A stretch of 64,000 bases of DNA, taken from contig JADJLT010000001.1 of assembly GCA_016709965.1 (NCBI GenBank), forward strand, positions 1,881,001-1,945,000. Direction: 5' to 3'. The notes beneath the pieces are model-generated. The model ran no database searches and was not told the DNA's origin. It worked only from the letters and a program-made list of their open reading frames with translations. Positions 17,876-26,335 of this stretch are shown here, one piece after another (the stretch's first letter is position 1; each line of letters opens with the position of its first letter). Position numbers and translations under genes: made by a program. This stretch comes from Betaproteobacteria bacterium. GTDB lineage: Bacteria; Pseudomonadota; Gammaproteobacteria; Burkholderiales; Rhodocyclaceae.

Positions 17876-18193
17876 ATGGAAACCTTGCTTGTCATCACCA
17901 ACTGCCCGGACGAAGAAAGCGCCAACGCCATTGCGCTGGCCGCCATCGAAGCCAAACTGGCCGCCTGTGTCAATATTTTGCCGCGCGTACAGTCCGTTTA
18001 TCGCTGGCAGGGCAAGGTCGAATCAACTTCCGAAATTCCCCTTTTTTTCAAGTCGACCGCAGCAATCTACCCGGCGCTCGAAACAAAAATCCGCGAACTC
18101 CACCCCTACGCGTTGCCCGAAATCATCGCCCTGCCGCTTAGCCACGGCTTGCCCGCTTACCTGAACTGGGTGGCGGCAGAAACGATCCAATGA
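17876..18193 (+). CDS. cutA: Divalent-cation tolerance protein CutA
   Basis: 105 residues, the usual length. Family motifs LVITNCPDEESA at the start, KLAACVNILP, SVYRWQGKVE and HPYALPEIIALP are all visible. CutA forms a stable trimer; a role in copper tolerance is reported in E. coli, where it is also encoded beside dsbD, as here. The stop overlaps the dsbD ATG by 4 bases. Confidence 0.95.
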   Translation: METLLVITNCPDEESANAIALAAIEAKLAACVNILPRVQSVYRWQGKVESTSEIPLFFKSTAAIYPALETKIRELHPYALPEIIALPLSHGLPAYLNWVAAETIQ

Positions 18194-19950
18194 CCATGCG
18201 CCTTCTGTTCCTCGTCTTTTCCTTTTTCTTCTCGCTCGCCCACGCTGAGGAATTCCTCGACCCGGCGGTCGCCTTCAAACCATCGGTCAGGGCCGTGGAC
18301 GGGCAGACCATTGAAGTCAGTTACGAGATCGCCAAGGGCTATTACCTGTATCGCGACAAGTTCCGCTTTGCCGTCGATGGCGAAACGGCCACGCTCGGTA
18401 CTCCAAGCTTCCCGAAGGGCAAGGAACACAACGACGAGAATTTCGGCAAGGTCGAGGTCTATTACAAATCCGTTGCCATGCGAGTGTCGGTCGATCGCAT
18501 GTCCTCCGGGCCTTTGCCGCTGAAAATCAAGGTCACTTCCCAAGGTTGCGCCGATGCCGGCGTCTGCTATCCGCCACAAACCCAGGTGCTCGGCGTCGAA
18601 TTGCCCGATCCAGCCAGCGCACCTGCTGCGTCGACGCTCCCGGCTGAGGGCGACGAAAGTGGCAGGATCGCTGCGACGCTGAAAAACGCAGGGTTCTGGA
18701 CCAGCCTTGCCTTCTTTTTCATTGCCGGACTTGGCCTGTCGCTAACCCCCTGTGTCTTCCCGATGATCCCCATTCTGTCCGGCATCATCGCCGGGCAGGG
18801 CCACAAGAACTCCCATGCTCGCGGCTTTGCGCTATCACTGACTTACGTGCTCGGCATGGCTGTAACCTATGCGGCGGCGGGTGTTGCCGCCGGCATGACC
18901 GGCACCTTGCTCTCCGCCGCGTTGCAAAGCCCGTGGGTGCTCGGCAGCTTTGCGCTGGTTTTCGTCGTCCTCTCGTTCTCGATGTTCGGCTTTTACGAAC
19001 TGCAGTTGCCCACAGCACTACAAAGCAAACTCTCGGAAGAGTCCGGCCATCTGCAAGGCGGGCGCGGCGTTGGCGTCTTTCTGATGGGGGCGCTGTCGGC
19101 GCTGATCGTCGGCCCCTGCGTTGCGGCGCCACTGGCCGGTGCGCTGCTCTACATCGGGCAGACCGGTGATGCCGTGTTTGGTGGCGTGGCACTGTTCGTC
19201 ATGGCCATCGGCATGGGCGCTCCCCTGATTGCCGTGGGTATCGCCGGCGGGTCGCTGCTACCCAAGACCGGCGCGTGGATGGAGGGCGTCAAGAAGGCGT
19301 TCGGCGTCTTGTTGCTGGCGACGGCCGTCTGGCTGGTTTCGCCAGTCATGCCGACCGTCGTGTCGATGCTTGCATGGGCCGGCCTGCTGATCATTCCGGC
19401 AATTTACCTCCACGCGCTCGACCCCTTGCCACCGCATGCCAAAGGCTGGCTGCGCTTCTGGAAAGGCATCGGCATCGTCATGCTGCTGACCGGCGCGGCA
19501 CTGCTGATCGGCGCCCTGGCCGGCAACCGCGATCCGCTGCAACCGCTGGCCGGCCTGCGCGGACAAGCCGTGGCAGCCGAAGAGAAACGACTGCCTTTCG
19601 AGCGCGTCAAATCAGTGACTGAACTGGAGACCAGAATCAACACGGCCGGTCGCCCGGTGATGCTCGATTTTTATGCGGATTGGTGTGTTTCGTGCAAGGA
19701 AATGGAGCGACTCACCTTTTCCGATCCGGCGGTTCAGGCCAAACTGGCCGGTTTCACGCTATTGCAGGCCGATGTCACCGCCAATACCGATGATGACAAG
19801 GCATTGCTCGCCAAATTCAAGCTGTTTGGGCCGCCGGGGATCATTTTTTACGATGCGAAGGGGCAGGAAATCAGCGCCGTGCGCATCGTCGGATTTCAGG
19901 ATGCGGTGCTATTTCAAAAATCGCTACAGCAACTGGGTCTGGCCAGCTAG
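18190..19950 (+). CDS. dsbD: Thiol:disulfide interchange protein DsbD
   Basis: 586 residues: a signal peptide, an N-terminal periplasmic domain with the cysteine pair in GCADAGVCYPP, eight membrane helices starting at LTPCVFPMIPILSG, and a C-terminal thioredoxin domain with DWCVSCKEM near residue 500. DsbD passes electrons from cytosolic thioredoxin to periplasmic reductases (DsbC, cytochrome c maturation). Coupled to cutA. The 3' end overlaps the convergent PAP2 gene by 4 bases. Confidence 0.95.
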   Translation: MTMRLLFLVFSFFFSLAHAEEFLDPAVAFKPSVRAVDGQTIEVSYEIAKGYYLYRDKFRFAVDGETATLGTPSFPKGKEHNDENFGKVEVYYKSVAMRVSVDRMSSGPLPLKIKVTSQGCADAGVCYPPQTQVLGVELPDPASAPAASTLPAEGDESGRIAATLKNAGFWTSLAFFFIAGLGLSLTPCVFPMIPILSGIIAGQGHKNSHARGFALSLTYVLGMAVTYAAAGVAAGMTGTLLSAALQSPWVLGSFALVFVVLSFSMFGFYELQLPTALQSKLSEESGHLQGGRGVGVFLMGALSALIVGPCVAAPLAGALLYIGQTGDAVFGGVALFVMAIGMGAPLIAVGIAGGSLLPKTGAWMEGVKKAFGVLLLATAVWLVSPVMPTVVSMLAWAGLLIIPAIYLHALDPLPPHAKGWLRFWKGIGIVMLLTGAALLIGALAGNRDPLQPLAGLRGQAVAAEEKRLPFERVKSVTELETRINTAGRPVMLDFYADWCVSCKEMERLTFSDPAVQAKLAGFTLLQADVTANTDDDKALLAKFKLFGPPGIIFYDAKGQEISAVRIVGFQDAVLFQKSLQQLGLAS

Positions 19951-20621
19951 ATTTCCCGCCCGCCGGCGGCCGCAAGCGCGTGGCGCAGCGATAAGACCGC
20001 GAATACCGTGCCAACAACCGTTCCAGCCAGCACGTCCAGCATGACATGCTGGCGGGTGGCCACCGTGGACCACAGGATCGCCAGACATTGCAAGCCACTC
20101 AGGTAACGCACGACGGTGGGGGCGCCGACGGACCGGAACACCCGATCAAGCCAGAAGGCCGAAAAGACAGCGGCCGCCACGTGCAGGGAAGGGCAGGCAT
20201 TGCCGCTGGCATCGGCATTCTTGATGATCGCCATCTGGGGGTAGAGGTTCCAGTCAATGCCCGCTGCGGGGACCGCGGTTGGAAACAACCAGAATATCCC
20301 CAGAGATAGCAGGCACAACCCTGCCATCCATTGGCCAAACAGTGCCAGGGTCCGGAAATTGGTGAGCAGGGCGGGTGCCAGCGAGGCATATACCCACAAT
20401 GAAACATAGGCCGGGAAAGCCAGCGGCGTAAAAGGAACCCATTCATCAAGTCCGATCAAGGGCATGATGGTGGTCGGAAACAGCGGGTGGCTCAGCACAC
20501 CAAAATAGCCCCAGAAAAACGCCCCCATGAACAGCATGGTACCCACCGCCTTGACGGGCCACAGGATGGCTATCCGGGAAGCAATCTGCCGGATCCAGTG
20601 CGGTCTGGAGAGGGAGGACAT
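19947..20621 (-). CDS. PAP2-family membrane phosphatase
   Basis: 224 residues from ATG 20621 (a TTG at 20642 is possible). Six hydrophobic segments with PAP2 motifs: NACPSLHVAAAV (motif 2) and TRQHVMLDV (motif 3, with the catalytic H and D). Motif 1 is less clear. Members of this branch act on lipid phosphates or transfer inositol phosphate. It is divergent from the aryl-polyene operon and may or may not belong to it. Confidence 0.75.
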   Translation of the reverse strand: MSSLSRPHWIRQIASRIAILWPVKAVGTMLFMGAFFWGYFGVLSHPLFPTTIMPLIGLDEWVPFTPLAFPAYVSLWVYASLAPALLTNFRTLALFGQWMAGLCLLSLGIFWLFPTAVPAAGIDWNLYPQMAIIKNADASGNACPSLHVAAAVFSAFWLDRVFRSVGAPTVVRYLSGLQCLAILWSTVATRQHVMLDVLAGTVVGTVFAVLSLRHALAAAGGREI

Positions 20622-20727
20622 GAGGAGCTCTGCGCTTGGCAAACGAATGAATTGGGTGACATGGTAGCAAACGGCGTATTTTGCACCCTAGAAGAACGCA
20701 CTGGCGAGAGGCTTCAGGGGCAAACCT

Positions 20728-20755
20728 TTGGAAAATATGGCCTTTCGGCTAAAAT
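20728..20755 (+). promoter_or_regulatory. Putative promoter of aryl-polyene block A
   Basis: TTGGAA at 20728-20733, a 16-base spacer and TAAAAT at 20750-20755, just 9 bases before the first ACP ATG. The short distance would give a nearly leaderless message, so the position is tentative. Confidence 0.4.
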
Positions 20756-20764
20756 CGCGGGCTT

Positions 20765-21004
20765 ATGGAATCCATTGACCTCATTCGCGATTTTCTCAAG
20801 GACCGCCTTGGCGTGGCGCCGGAAACTGTTGTTTCCCAATCGGTCCTGGCTGACCTTGGCGTTGACTCGCTGATGATGCTTGAATTGATGTTCGAGTTCG
20901 AGGATCACTTCGGCATCAAACTTTCCAGTGACCTGAAAGCTCCCCGAACGGTCGGCGAAATGGTATCGCTGATGGACGGGCTGATCAGCCGTCAGAAGAG
21001 CTAA
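20765..21004 (+). CDS. Acyl carrier protein of the aryl-polyene pathway (first ACP)
   Basis: 79 residues. The phosphopantetheine attachment serine is Ser35 in GVDSLMMLEL. It is one of two ACPs in this operon, as is normal for aryl-polyene clusters (ApeE/ApeF-type). It would hold the aryl starter or growing polyene chain. It begins a run of plus-strand genes that continues with overlaps or short gaps to about 28.6 kb. Confidence 0.9.
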   Translation: MESIDLIRDFLKDRLGVAPETVVSQSVLADLGVDSLMMLELMFEFEDHFGIKLSSDLKAPRTVGEMVSLMDGLISRQKS

Positions 21005-21007
21005 GCG

Positions 21008-22258
21008 ATGAGCCAACGGCGGGTTGCAATTACTGGCCTGGGGCTGGTCAGCCCTTATGGTGGCGATCTTGCCGATTTCTTCAGCCGCCTGTGTGCCGGA
21101 GAATCCGCCGTTCGTTACCTCCTGACCGACGACAAGCCGCGTCCGCTATCCATTCCCTTCGTCAATTGTCTGAACTTCAACCCGGATACCGCACTCGGCA
21201 AACCATTGGCATCGATGATGGACCGCTTTGCCCAACTGGGCATGGCGGCAGCCTTCAGCGCCTGGGATGACGCCGGATTCCCCCGCCAGACCGCGGACGA
21301 TTCGCGCGATGACTGGGGTGTGTCGTGGGGCACAGCCCTCGGCGGCACGCTGGCTTATGAAAAAGGCTACCGTGAACTGTGGCAGAACGGCCGCGAACGA
21401 CTGTCACCACTCTCGGTGGTCCTCGGCATGAATAACGCGGCCAATGCCCACATTTCCATCCAGCTCGGACTGGGTGGTGTCAGCATGAGCCACACGGTTG
21501 CCTGCGCTTCGTCAGCGATTGCCATCGGCGAGGCTTTCCGCCGCGTGCGCAGTGGTGAGGCGCGGGTGATGCTGACCGGCGGCTCCGATGTGCCCCAGGC
21601 CTATGGGGTGGCGCGTGCCTGGGAAGCCCTGCGCGTGATGGCCCCCGGCGACGCCGAGACATCGCCCTTCGCCTGTCGGCCATTTTCGGCCGATCGACGT
21701 GGCCTCGTGCTGGGCGAGGGCGGCGCCGCGCTGGTGCTTGAAGACTGGGATCACGCCGTCGCCCGGGGTGCCCGTATCCACGGTGAAGTAGTTGGCTATG
21801 GCACCAGTTGCGACCACAGCCATCTGGTTCGTCCCGACGTCAAGGGTCAGGTTCGCGCCTTGAAACTGACCCTGGCCGATGCGGGCTTGTCGGTCGATGA
21901 CATTGACTATGTCAACGCCCACGGGACAGCAACCGCCGAGGGCGATCCGGTCGAAGTAGCCGCCTTGAAGGCCGTGTTCGGCCAGCGCGCCGACAGGCTG
22001 CCGGTCAGTGCCACCAAGTCCATGCACGGCCACCAGCTGGGTGCGGCCGGCGCGGTCGAAGCAATTGCGACGGTGCTCGCCCTGCGCGAACAGGCCATTC
22101 CGCCCACGGCTCATCTTGACCCGCTTGATCCTGCCTGCAGCGGCATCGATCACGTCACCCTGGTTCGCCGCAATCAGCCCTTGCGCGCCGCCCTGTCCAA
22201 CTCCTTCGCGTTTGGCGGCAGTAACGCAGTCCTCGCGTTTCGCGCCGTTACCCAGTAA
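21008..22258 (+). CDS. Beta-ketoacyl-ACP synthase, aryl-polyene type (first KS)
   Basis: 416 residues, FabF-like. The catalytic triad is visible: Cys166 in VACASSAIA, His in VNAHGTATAEGD and His in SMHGHQLGAAG. It should elongate the polyene by decarboxylative condensation with malonyl-ACP. Its place next to two ACP genes matches the ketosynthase of known aryl-polyene clusters, but which of the two KS types (ApeO or ApeR) it is cannot be fixed here. Confidence 0.92.
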   Translation: MSQRRVAITGLGLVSPYGGDLADFFSRLCAGESAVRYLLTDDKPRPLSIPFVNCLNFNPDTALGKPLASMMDRFAQLGMAAAFSAWDDAGFPRQTADDSRDDWGVSWGTALGGTLAYEKGYRELWQNGRERLSPLSVVLGMNNAANAHISIQLGLGGVSMSHTVACASSAIAIGEAFRRVRSGEARVMLTGGSDVPQAYGVARAWEALRVMAPGDAETSPFACRPFSADRRGLVLGEGGAALVLEDWDHAVARGARIHGEVVGYGTSCDHSHLVRPDVKGQVRALKLTLADAGLSVDDIDYVNAHGTATAEGDPVEVAALKAVFGQRADRLPVSATKSMHGHQLGAAGAVEAIATVLALREQAIPPTAHLDPLDPACSGIDHVTLVRRNQPLRAALSNSFAFGGSNAVLAFRAVTQ

Positions 22259-22276
22259 ATCCACGGAAGCATCGCC

Positions 22277-22561
22277 ATGTCTCAAGCCATTTCCCCGGAA
22301 GCCATCGAAGCCCTGTTGCCAGAGGTCGCCCAGCTGATCGTTGTGGCGCTCAACCTCGACATGACGCCCGGTGAAATAGACGCCGATGCGCCGCTGTTTG
22401 GCGATGGCCTCGGCCTGGATTCGATCGACGTGCTCGAAATTGCGCTGGTCATCTCCAAACAGTATGGCTTTCAACTCAAGTCGGACAATGAAGACAACGT
22501 CCGTATCTTTTCTTCGCTGCGCGCACTGACCACACACATCGCCAGCCAGCGCACCAAATGA
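22277..22561 (+). CDS. Acyl carrier protein of the aryl-polyene pathway (second ACP)
   Basis: 94 residues. Phosphopantetheine serine Ser49 in GLGLDSIDVLEI. It is more acidic and longer than the first ACP. Its stop overlaps the ATG of the next gene by 4 bases. Confidence 0.92.
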   Translation: MSQAISPEAIEALLPEVAQLIVVALNLDMTPGEIDADAPLFGDGLGLDSIDVLEIALVISKQYGFQLKSDNEDNVRIFSSLRALTTHIASQRTK

Positions 22562-23223
22562 GCCTTGGCCCTGCCCAGCTGCTGCGCGGCCTGGCGGTGC
22601 TCGTCTTTCTCGTCGGCTGGGCCGTGCTGGCTCATTTGGGCAGTTCGGGCGACAGCCATCTCGATCTCTCCGTACTGCTTGGCGTTGCCCCGATCATCGC
22701 CGCCCTTGGCCTGTTGCTATGGCGCACCCGGCACCCATTACTCGCCGGCAGCGGCATCGCACTGTCGCTGGGGGGACTGGCCTGGCTATGGCCAACACTG
22801 CGGGCGAACATTTCGCTGCTCTTTTTTCTTCAGAATATCGGTACCAATCTGGCGCTTGCCACCCTGTTCGGACGTAGTCTCATCGGCGACGGCGAAGCCT
22901 TGATCACCCAACTTGCCCGCGCGGTCCATCACGGTGAGATTTCCGAGCGCAAACGGCGCTACACCAGAAAGGCCACCCTTGCCTGGACGCTGTTTTTCCT
23001 GATCACTGCGCTGATATCGACCCTCCTCTGGTTATTCGCCTCGCAATCGGCGTGGTCGGTCTTTGCCAACCTGCTGTCCATGCCGCTACTGGCGGCGATG
23101 TTCGTGGCTGAACATGTCTGGCGCGTCCATTCTCTGCCGCCCGAAGAACGGCCGAGCTTCATTCAGGTTGCCCGCGCCTATCAGCTGCACGGCAAGCAGA
23201 AGCCCCCAGTCAATCCGTCATGA
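22558..23223 (+). CDS. Aryl-polyene-cluster membrane protein (COG4648-like)
   Basis: 221 residues with about five or six membrane helices (10-30, 40-57, 62-85, 140-165 and others) and a conserved TLFGRSLIGDGEALITQLAR segment. Proteins of this type occur between the second ACP and the ligase in aryl-polyene clusters; their biochemical role is unknown. It overlaps both neighbours by 4 bases. Confidence 0.8.
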   Translation: MSLGPAQLLRGLAVLVFLVGWAVLAHLGSSGDSHLDLSVLLGVAPIIAALGLLLWRTRHPLLAGSGIALSLGGLAWLWPTLRANISLLFFLQNIGTNLALATLFGRSLIGDGEALITQLARAVHHGEISERKRRYTRKATLAWTLFFLITALISTLLWLFASQSAWSVFANLLSMPLLAAMFVAEHVWRVHSLPPEERPSFIQVARAYQLHGKQKPPVNPS

Positions 23224-24569
23224 AAACCGAACCGCTGCTCTCCCATGGCGATCTTGACGCCATCTTTGCCTGGTGTCCGGATGGCCCGGTCAGCGTTGCC
23301 AACTATCTGGCCGACGCCACGGCACTGGCCGAACAATTGCCACCTGCCGGTTACCTGCTCAATCTTTGCCACGACCGCTATCGTTTCGCCGTCGGCTTTG
23401 CGGCCGGGTTGATGCGCGGCATGACCAGCCTGCAACCTTCATCACAGTCAGCAGAAACCTTTCAGCGCCTGTTCGGTGACTATCCGAACCTGATTTGCCT
23501 GTGCGATGCACCGGCCGACGCACAGGATTTGCCTCGCGTCGACTTTCCGGACCTTGCTGCGGTCAACCGGAAAAATGCGCAAAAAACCCAATTTTCAGTA
23601 CCGCTGATTCCCGCCGATCACCTGGCCGCCATTCTCTTCACCTCCGGCTCGACCGGCCTGCCACAGGCGCAGCGCAAGACCTGGGGAAAACTGGTTGCCA
23701 ACGGCCGGGCAGAAGCCATTGCGCTGGGCCTTGATCGCCGCCCGCACGCCATCGTGGGCACCGTACCTGTCCAGCACAGCTATGGCTTCGAATCGACTTT
23801 CCTGCTCGCCCTGCAGGGTGGCTGCACGTTCTGGGCGGGCAAGCCCTTCTTTCCGCAGGACATCACCTGCGCGCTGGACGCGGTCCCGCGACCACGCCTG
23901 TTGGTCACCACCCCGTTTCACTTGTCGGCACTCCTTTCCGCCGACATCGACCTCCCGCCACTTGACCTGCTGCTGTCCGCCACGGCACCGTTATCGACAG
24001 CGCTCGCGGCCAACGCCGAAGCCCGCACCGGCGCACCGATGCTGGAAATCTACGGCTCCACCGAATCCGGCCAGCTGGCCAGTCGCCGCACGACCCAGGG
24101 CGCTGAATGGACGCTACTGCCCGGCGTACGCCTCGAACCGTCCGGCGATGAGACCATCGCCTGCGGCGGCCATGTCGAAGGCCGCATCGCGCTCGCCGAC
24201 CTGATCGAGTTGCTGCCCGATCACCGCTTTCTGCTGCATGGCCGCCACACCGACCTGATCAACATCGCCGGCAAGCGCACGTCGCTGGCCTACCTGAATC
24301 ACCAGCTTGGCGCCGTTCCCGGGGTCGTCGATGGTGCTTTCTTCATGCCAGACGAGGAGGGCCCGGATGGCATTACCCGTCTGACCGCCTTTGTCGTCGC
24401 CCCCGGACTGACTGCCCGACAGGTCACCGTCGCCCTGCGCCAGCGCATTGACGCCATCTTTTTGCCGCGGCCGCTGGTGCTGGTGGATCAACTCCCCCGC
24501 AACAGCACCGGCAAGCTGCCCCGCGGCGACCTGCAGGCACTGTATGCCGACAAGGTGAACCATGCCTAA
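23220..24569 (+). CDS. Acyl/aryl-ACP ligase (AMP-forming, ApeH-like)
   Basis: 449 residues of the adenylate-forming family. The AMP-binding loop TSGSTGLPQAQ is near residue 140 and EIYGSTESGQ near 278; a C-terminal part ends in the catalytic-lysine region NSTGKLPRGD. It should activate the hydroxybenzoate-type starter and load it on an ACP. Residues about 114-126 (AVNRKNAQKTQF) are encoded by a full copy of the dispersed element in the variable N-domain just ahead of the AMP loop. Confidence 0.88.
   Translation: MKTEPLLSHGDLDAIFAWCPDGPVSVANYLADATALAEQLPPAGYLLNLCHDRYRFAVGFAAGLMRGMTSLQPSSQSAETFQRLFGDYPNLICLCDAPADAQDLPRVDFPDLAAVNRKNAQKTQFSVPLIPADHLAAILFTSGSTGLPQAQRKTWGKLVANGRAEAIALGLDRRPHAIVGTVPVQHSYGFESTFLLALQGGCTFWAGKPFFPQDITCALDAVPRPRLLVTTPFHLSALLSADIDLPPLDLLLSATAPLSTALAANAEARTGAPMLEIYGSTESGQLASRRTTQGAEWTLLPGVRLEPSGDETIACGGHVEGRIALADLIELLPDHRFLLHGRHTDLINIAGKRTSLAYLNHQLGAVPGVVDGAFFMPDEEGPDGITRLTAFVVAPGLTARQVTVALRQRIDAIFLPRPLVLVDQLPRNSTGKLPRGDLQALYADKVNHA
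23559..23597 (+). repeat. Dispersed element, copy 5 (in frame inside the aryl-ACP ligase)
   Basis: GCGGTCAACCGGAAAAATGC followed by GCAAAAAACCCAATTTTCA. The first 17 bases match the consensus exactly. Confidence 0.8.
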
Positions 24570-24867
24570 CACCGAGTTTCAGTGGATCGTGCCGGCCGAA
24601 CACCCGGCCTTCGCCGGACATTTCCCGGGCAACCCCATCGTCCCGGGCGTCGTTTTGCTCGACCGTGCCATCCTATTCGCCGAAGAAATGATCGGTAAAT
24701 CAGGTCTGAACTGGCAGGTCGGCAATGCCAAGTTTTTCAGCCCGGTCAGACCGGAGGAAGTGCTCACTTTTCTGCTGGAGACCAAGGCAAGCGGGTCGAT
24801 TTCTTTCAGCATTCGTGGCGCTGATCGCGATATTGCCTCCGGCAGCCTGAAACCACCTGCCACATGA
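24562..24867 (+). CDS. 3-hydroxyacyl-ACP dehydratase, hotdog fold (ApeI-like)
   Basis: 101 residues, shorter than FabZ. The catalytic histidine lies in HPAFAGHFPGNPIVPGV near residues 13-29, the FabZ-type loop. It should remove water during polyene assembly. A second, unrelated-length dehydratase is encoded at 35801. It overlaps its neighbours by 8 and 4 bases. Confidence 0.88.
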   Translation: MPNTEFQWIVPAEHPAFAGHFPGNPIVPGVVLLDRAILFAEEMIGKSGLNWQVGNAKFFSPVRPEEVLTFLLETKASGSISFSIRGADRDIASGSLKPPAT

Positions 24868-25769
24868 GCGAGAAAAGCGAATCCGACTGGCTGCGTCAGC
24901 AGGAGCGCAGCAACCTCGCCATCCTGAAACTCATGGTGTGGATTTCGCTGACCTTCGGGCGGACCATCGGGCGGGTCGTGCTCTATGGCATTGCTGCCTA
25001 TTTTGTGCTTTTTTCACCACGTGCCCGCCGCTTCAGTCGCGACTACCTTCATCTGGCGCTCAACCGCTGGGCTGAATGGTCGGACGGTTTCCGTCATGTC
25101 TTCAGTTTTGCGAGCACGATTCACGACCGCATCTACCTGCTCAATGATCGTTTCGATCTTTTCGACATCGACATCATCGGTGCTGAAGCAGTCGAGGAAT
25201 CCGCCCGGAATCATCCCGGTGCCTTTCTGCTCGGTGCCCACCTCGGCAGTTTCGAAGTGTTGCGTGCCGTTGGCCGGGGCAAGGGCGGACTCAAGGTTGC
25301 GATGCTGATGTATGAGGAAAACGCGCGAAAGATCAATGCAACCCTCGAAGCAATCAACCCGGCGGCCAGCCAGGACATCATCCCGCTCGGGCACATGAAT
25401 TCCATGCTGCAAGCGCGCGACAAACTTGATGCGGGCTACGTGGTCGGCATGCTGGCCGATCGCAGCCTGACCGACGACGCCACGGTCGACTGCGAATTTC
25501 TCGGCAAACCCGCGCCTTTCCCGCTCGGCCCCTTCCGCATGGCCGCCATGTTGCGCCGGCCGGTTTTCTTCATGACCGGCCTCTATCTCGGCGGCAATCG
25601 CTACCAGTTGCATTTTGAACCGCTGGCCGATTTTTCGCAGACGACGCGTGAAGAACGCGACACGGCCATCCACGCCGCCATGCAACACTACGCCGACCGT
25701 CTGACCCATTTTTGCCATCTGGCACCGTACAACTGGTTCAATTTCTTCAATTTCTGGCAGAAAAAATGA
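24864..25769 (+). CDS. LpxL/HtrB-like acyltransferase of the aryl-polyene cluster
   Basis: 301 residues with an N-terminal membrane helix and the HX4E motif in GAHLGSFEVL near residue 127, the active-site pattern of lipid A late acyltransferases. In aryl-polyene clusters this enzyme is thought to attach the polyene or an acyl chain to the lipid anchor. The stop overlaps the LolA-like start. Confidence 0.85.
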   Translation: MSEKSESDWLRQQERSNLAILKLMVWISLTFGRTIGRVVLYGIAAYFVLFSPRARRFSRDYLHLALNRWAEWSDGFRHVFSFASTIHDRIYLLNDRFDLFDIDIIGAEAVEESARNHPGAFLLGAHLGSFEVLRAVGRGKGGLKVAMLMYEENARKINATLEAINPAASQDIIPLGHMNSMLQARDKLDAGYVVGMLADRSLTDDATVDCEFLGKPAPFPLGPFRMAAMLRRPVFFMTGLYLGGNRYQLHFEPLADFSQTTREERDTAIHAAMQHYADRLTHFCHLAPYNWFNFFNFWQKK

Positions 25770-26335
25770 TCAAACGACTTCTCGGCGGCCTCGTGCTGCT
25801 CGCCATCACCTTGCCAGCCTGTGCCGCCTTCGATGTCGGGCAACTGATGAATGACCTCGCCAGACACAAGGGTGGCAAAGCCAGATTCGTCGAAAAGCGA
25901 TTCATTTCTCTGCTCGACAAGCCGGTGATATCCAGCGGTGAAATGACTTACACCGCACCCGACCGACTGGAAAAACGAACGCTGGTACCCAAAATCGAAA
26001 CCCTGTTGCTGGACAAGGACATCCTCTCCATCGAGCGCGAAAAGCAGAAACTGAGCATCAACCTGGCCAATCAACCGGAAGCGCTGGCCTTCGTGGACAG
26101 CATCCGCGGCACGCTGTCCGGTAACCGGGAAGCGCTGGAGAAAAACTATGCCCTGCATTTGTCTGGCACGTCGGACAAGTGGGTGCTTACTCTCCTGCCC
26201 AGTGACCAGAAGATTGCCGCTATCGTCCAGCGCATCACGGTCAGCGGCCAGAAGAATCAGGTTCGCTCGATCGAATACCTGCAGGCTGACGGTGACCGTT
26301 CAGTCATGACCATAGAGCCGGTCGAGGCTAAATGA
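25766..26335 (+). CDS. LolA-like outer-membrane carrier protein
   Basis: 189 residues from ATG 25766, in a 4-base overlap with the upstream stop; the frame extends to 25712 but the later start begins with a signal peptide (KRLLGGLVLLAITLPACAA). It has the LolA-like beta pattern (ARFVEKRFISLLDKPVISSG). In aryl-polyene clusters this protein probably carries the lipid-linked pigment across the periplasm, working with the MMPL exporter that follows. Confidence 0.85.
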   Translation: MIKRLLGGLVLLAITLPACAAFDVGQLMNDLARHKGGKARFVEKRFISLLDKPVISSGEMTYTAPDRLEKRTLVPKIETLLLDKDILSIEREKQKLSINLANQPEALAFVDSIRGTLSGNREALEKNYALHLSGTSDKWVLTLLPSDQKIAAIVQRITVSGQKNQVRSIEYLQADGDRSVMTIEPVEAK

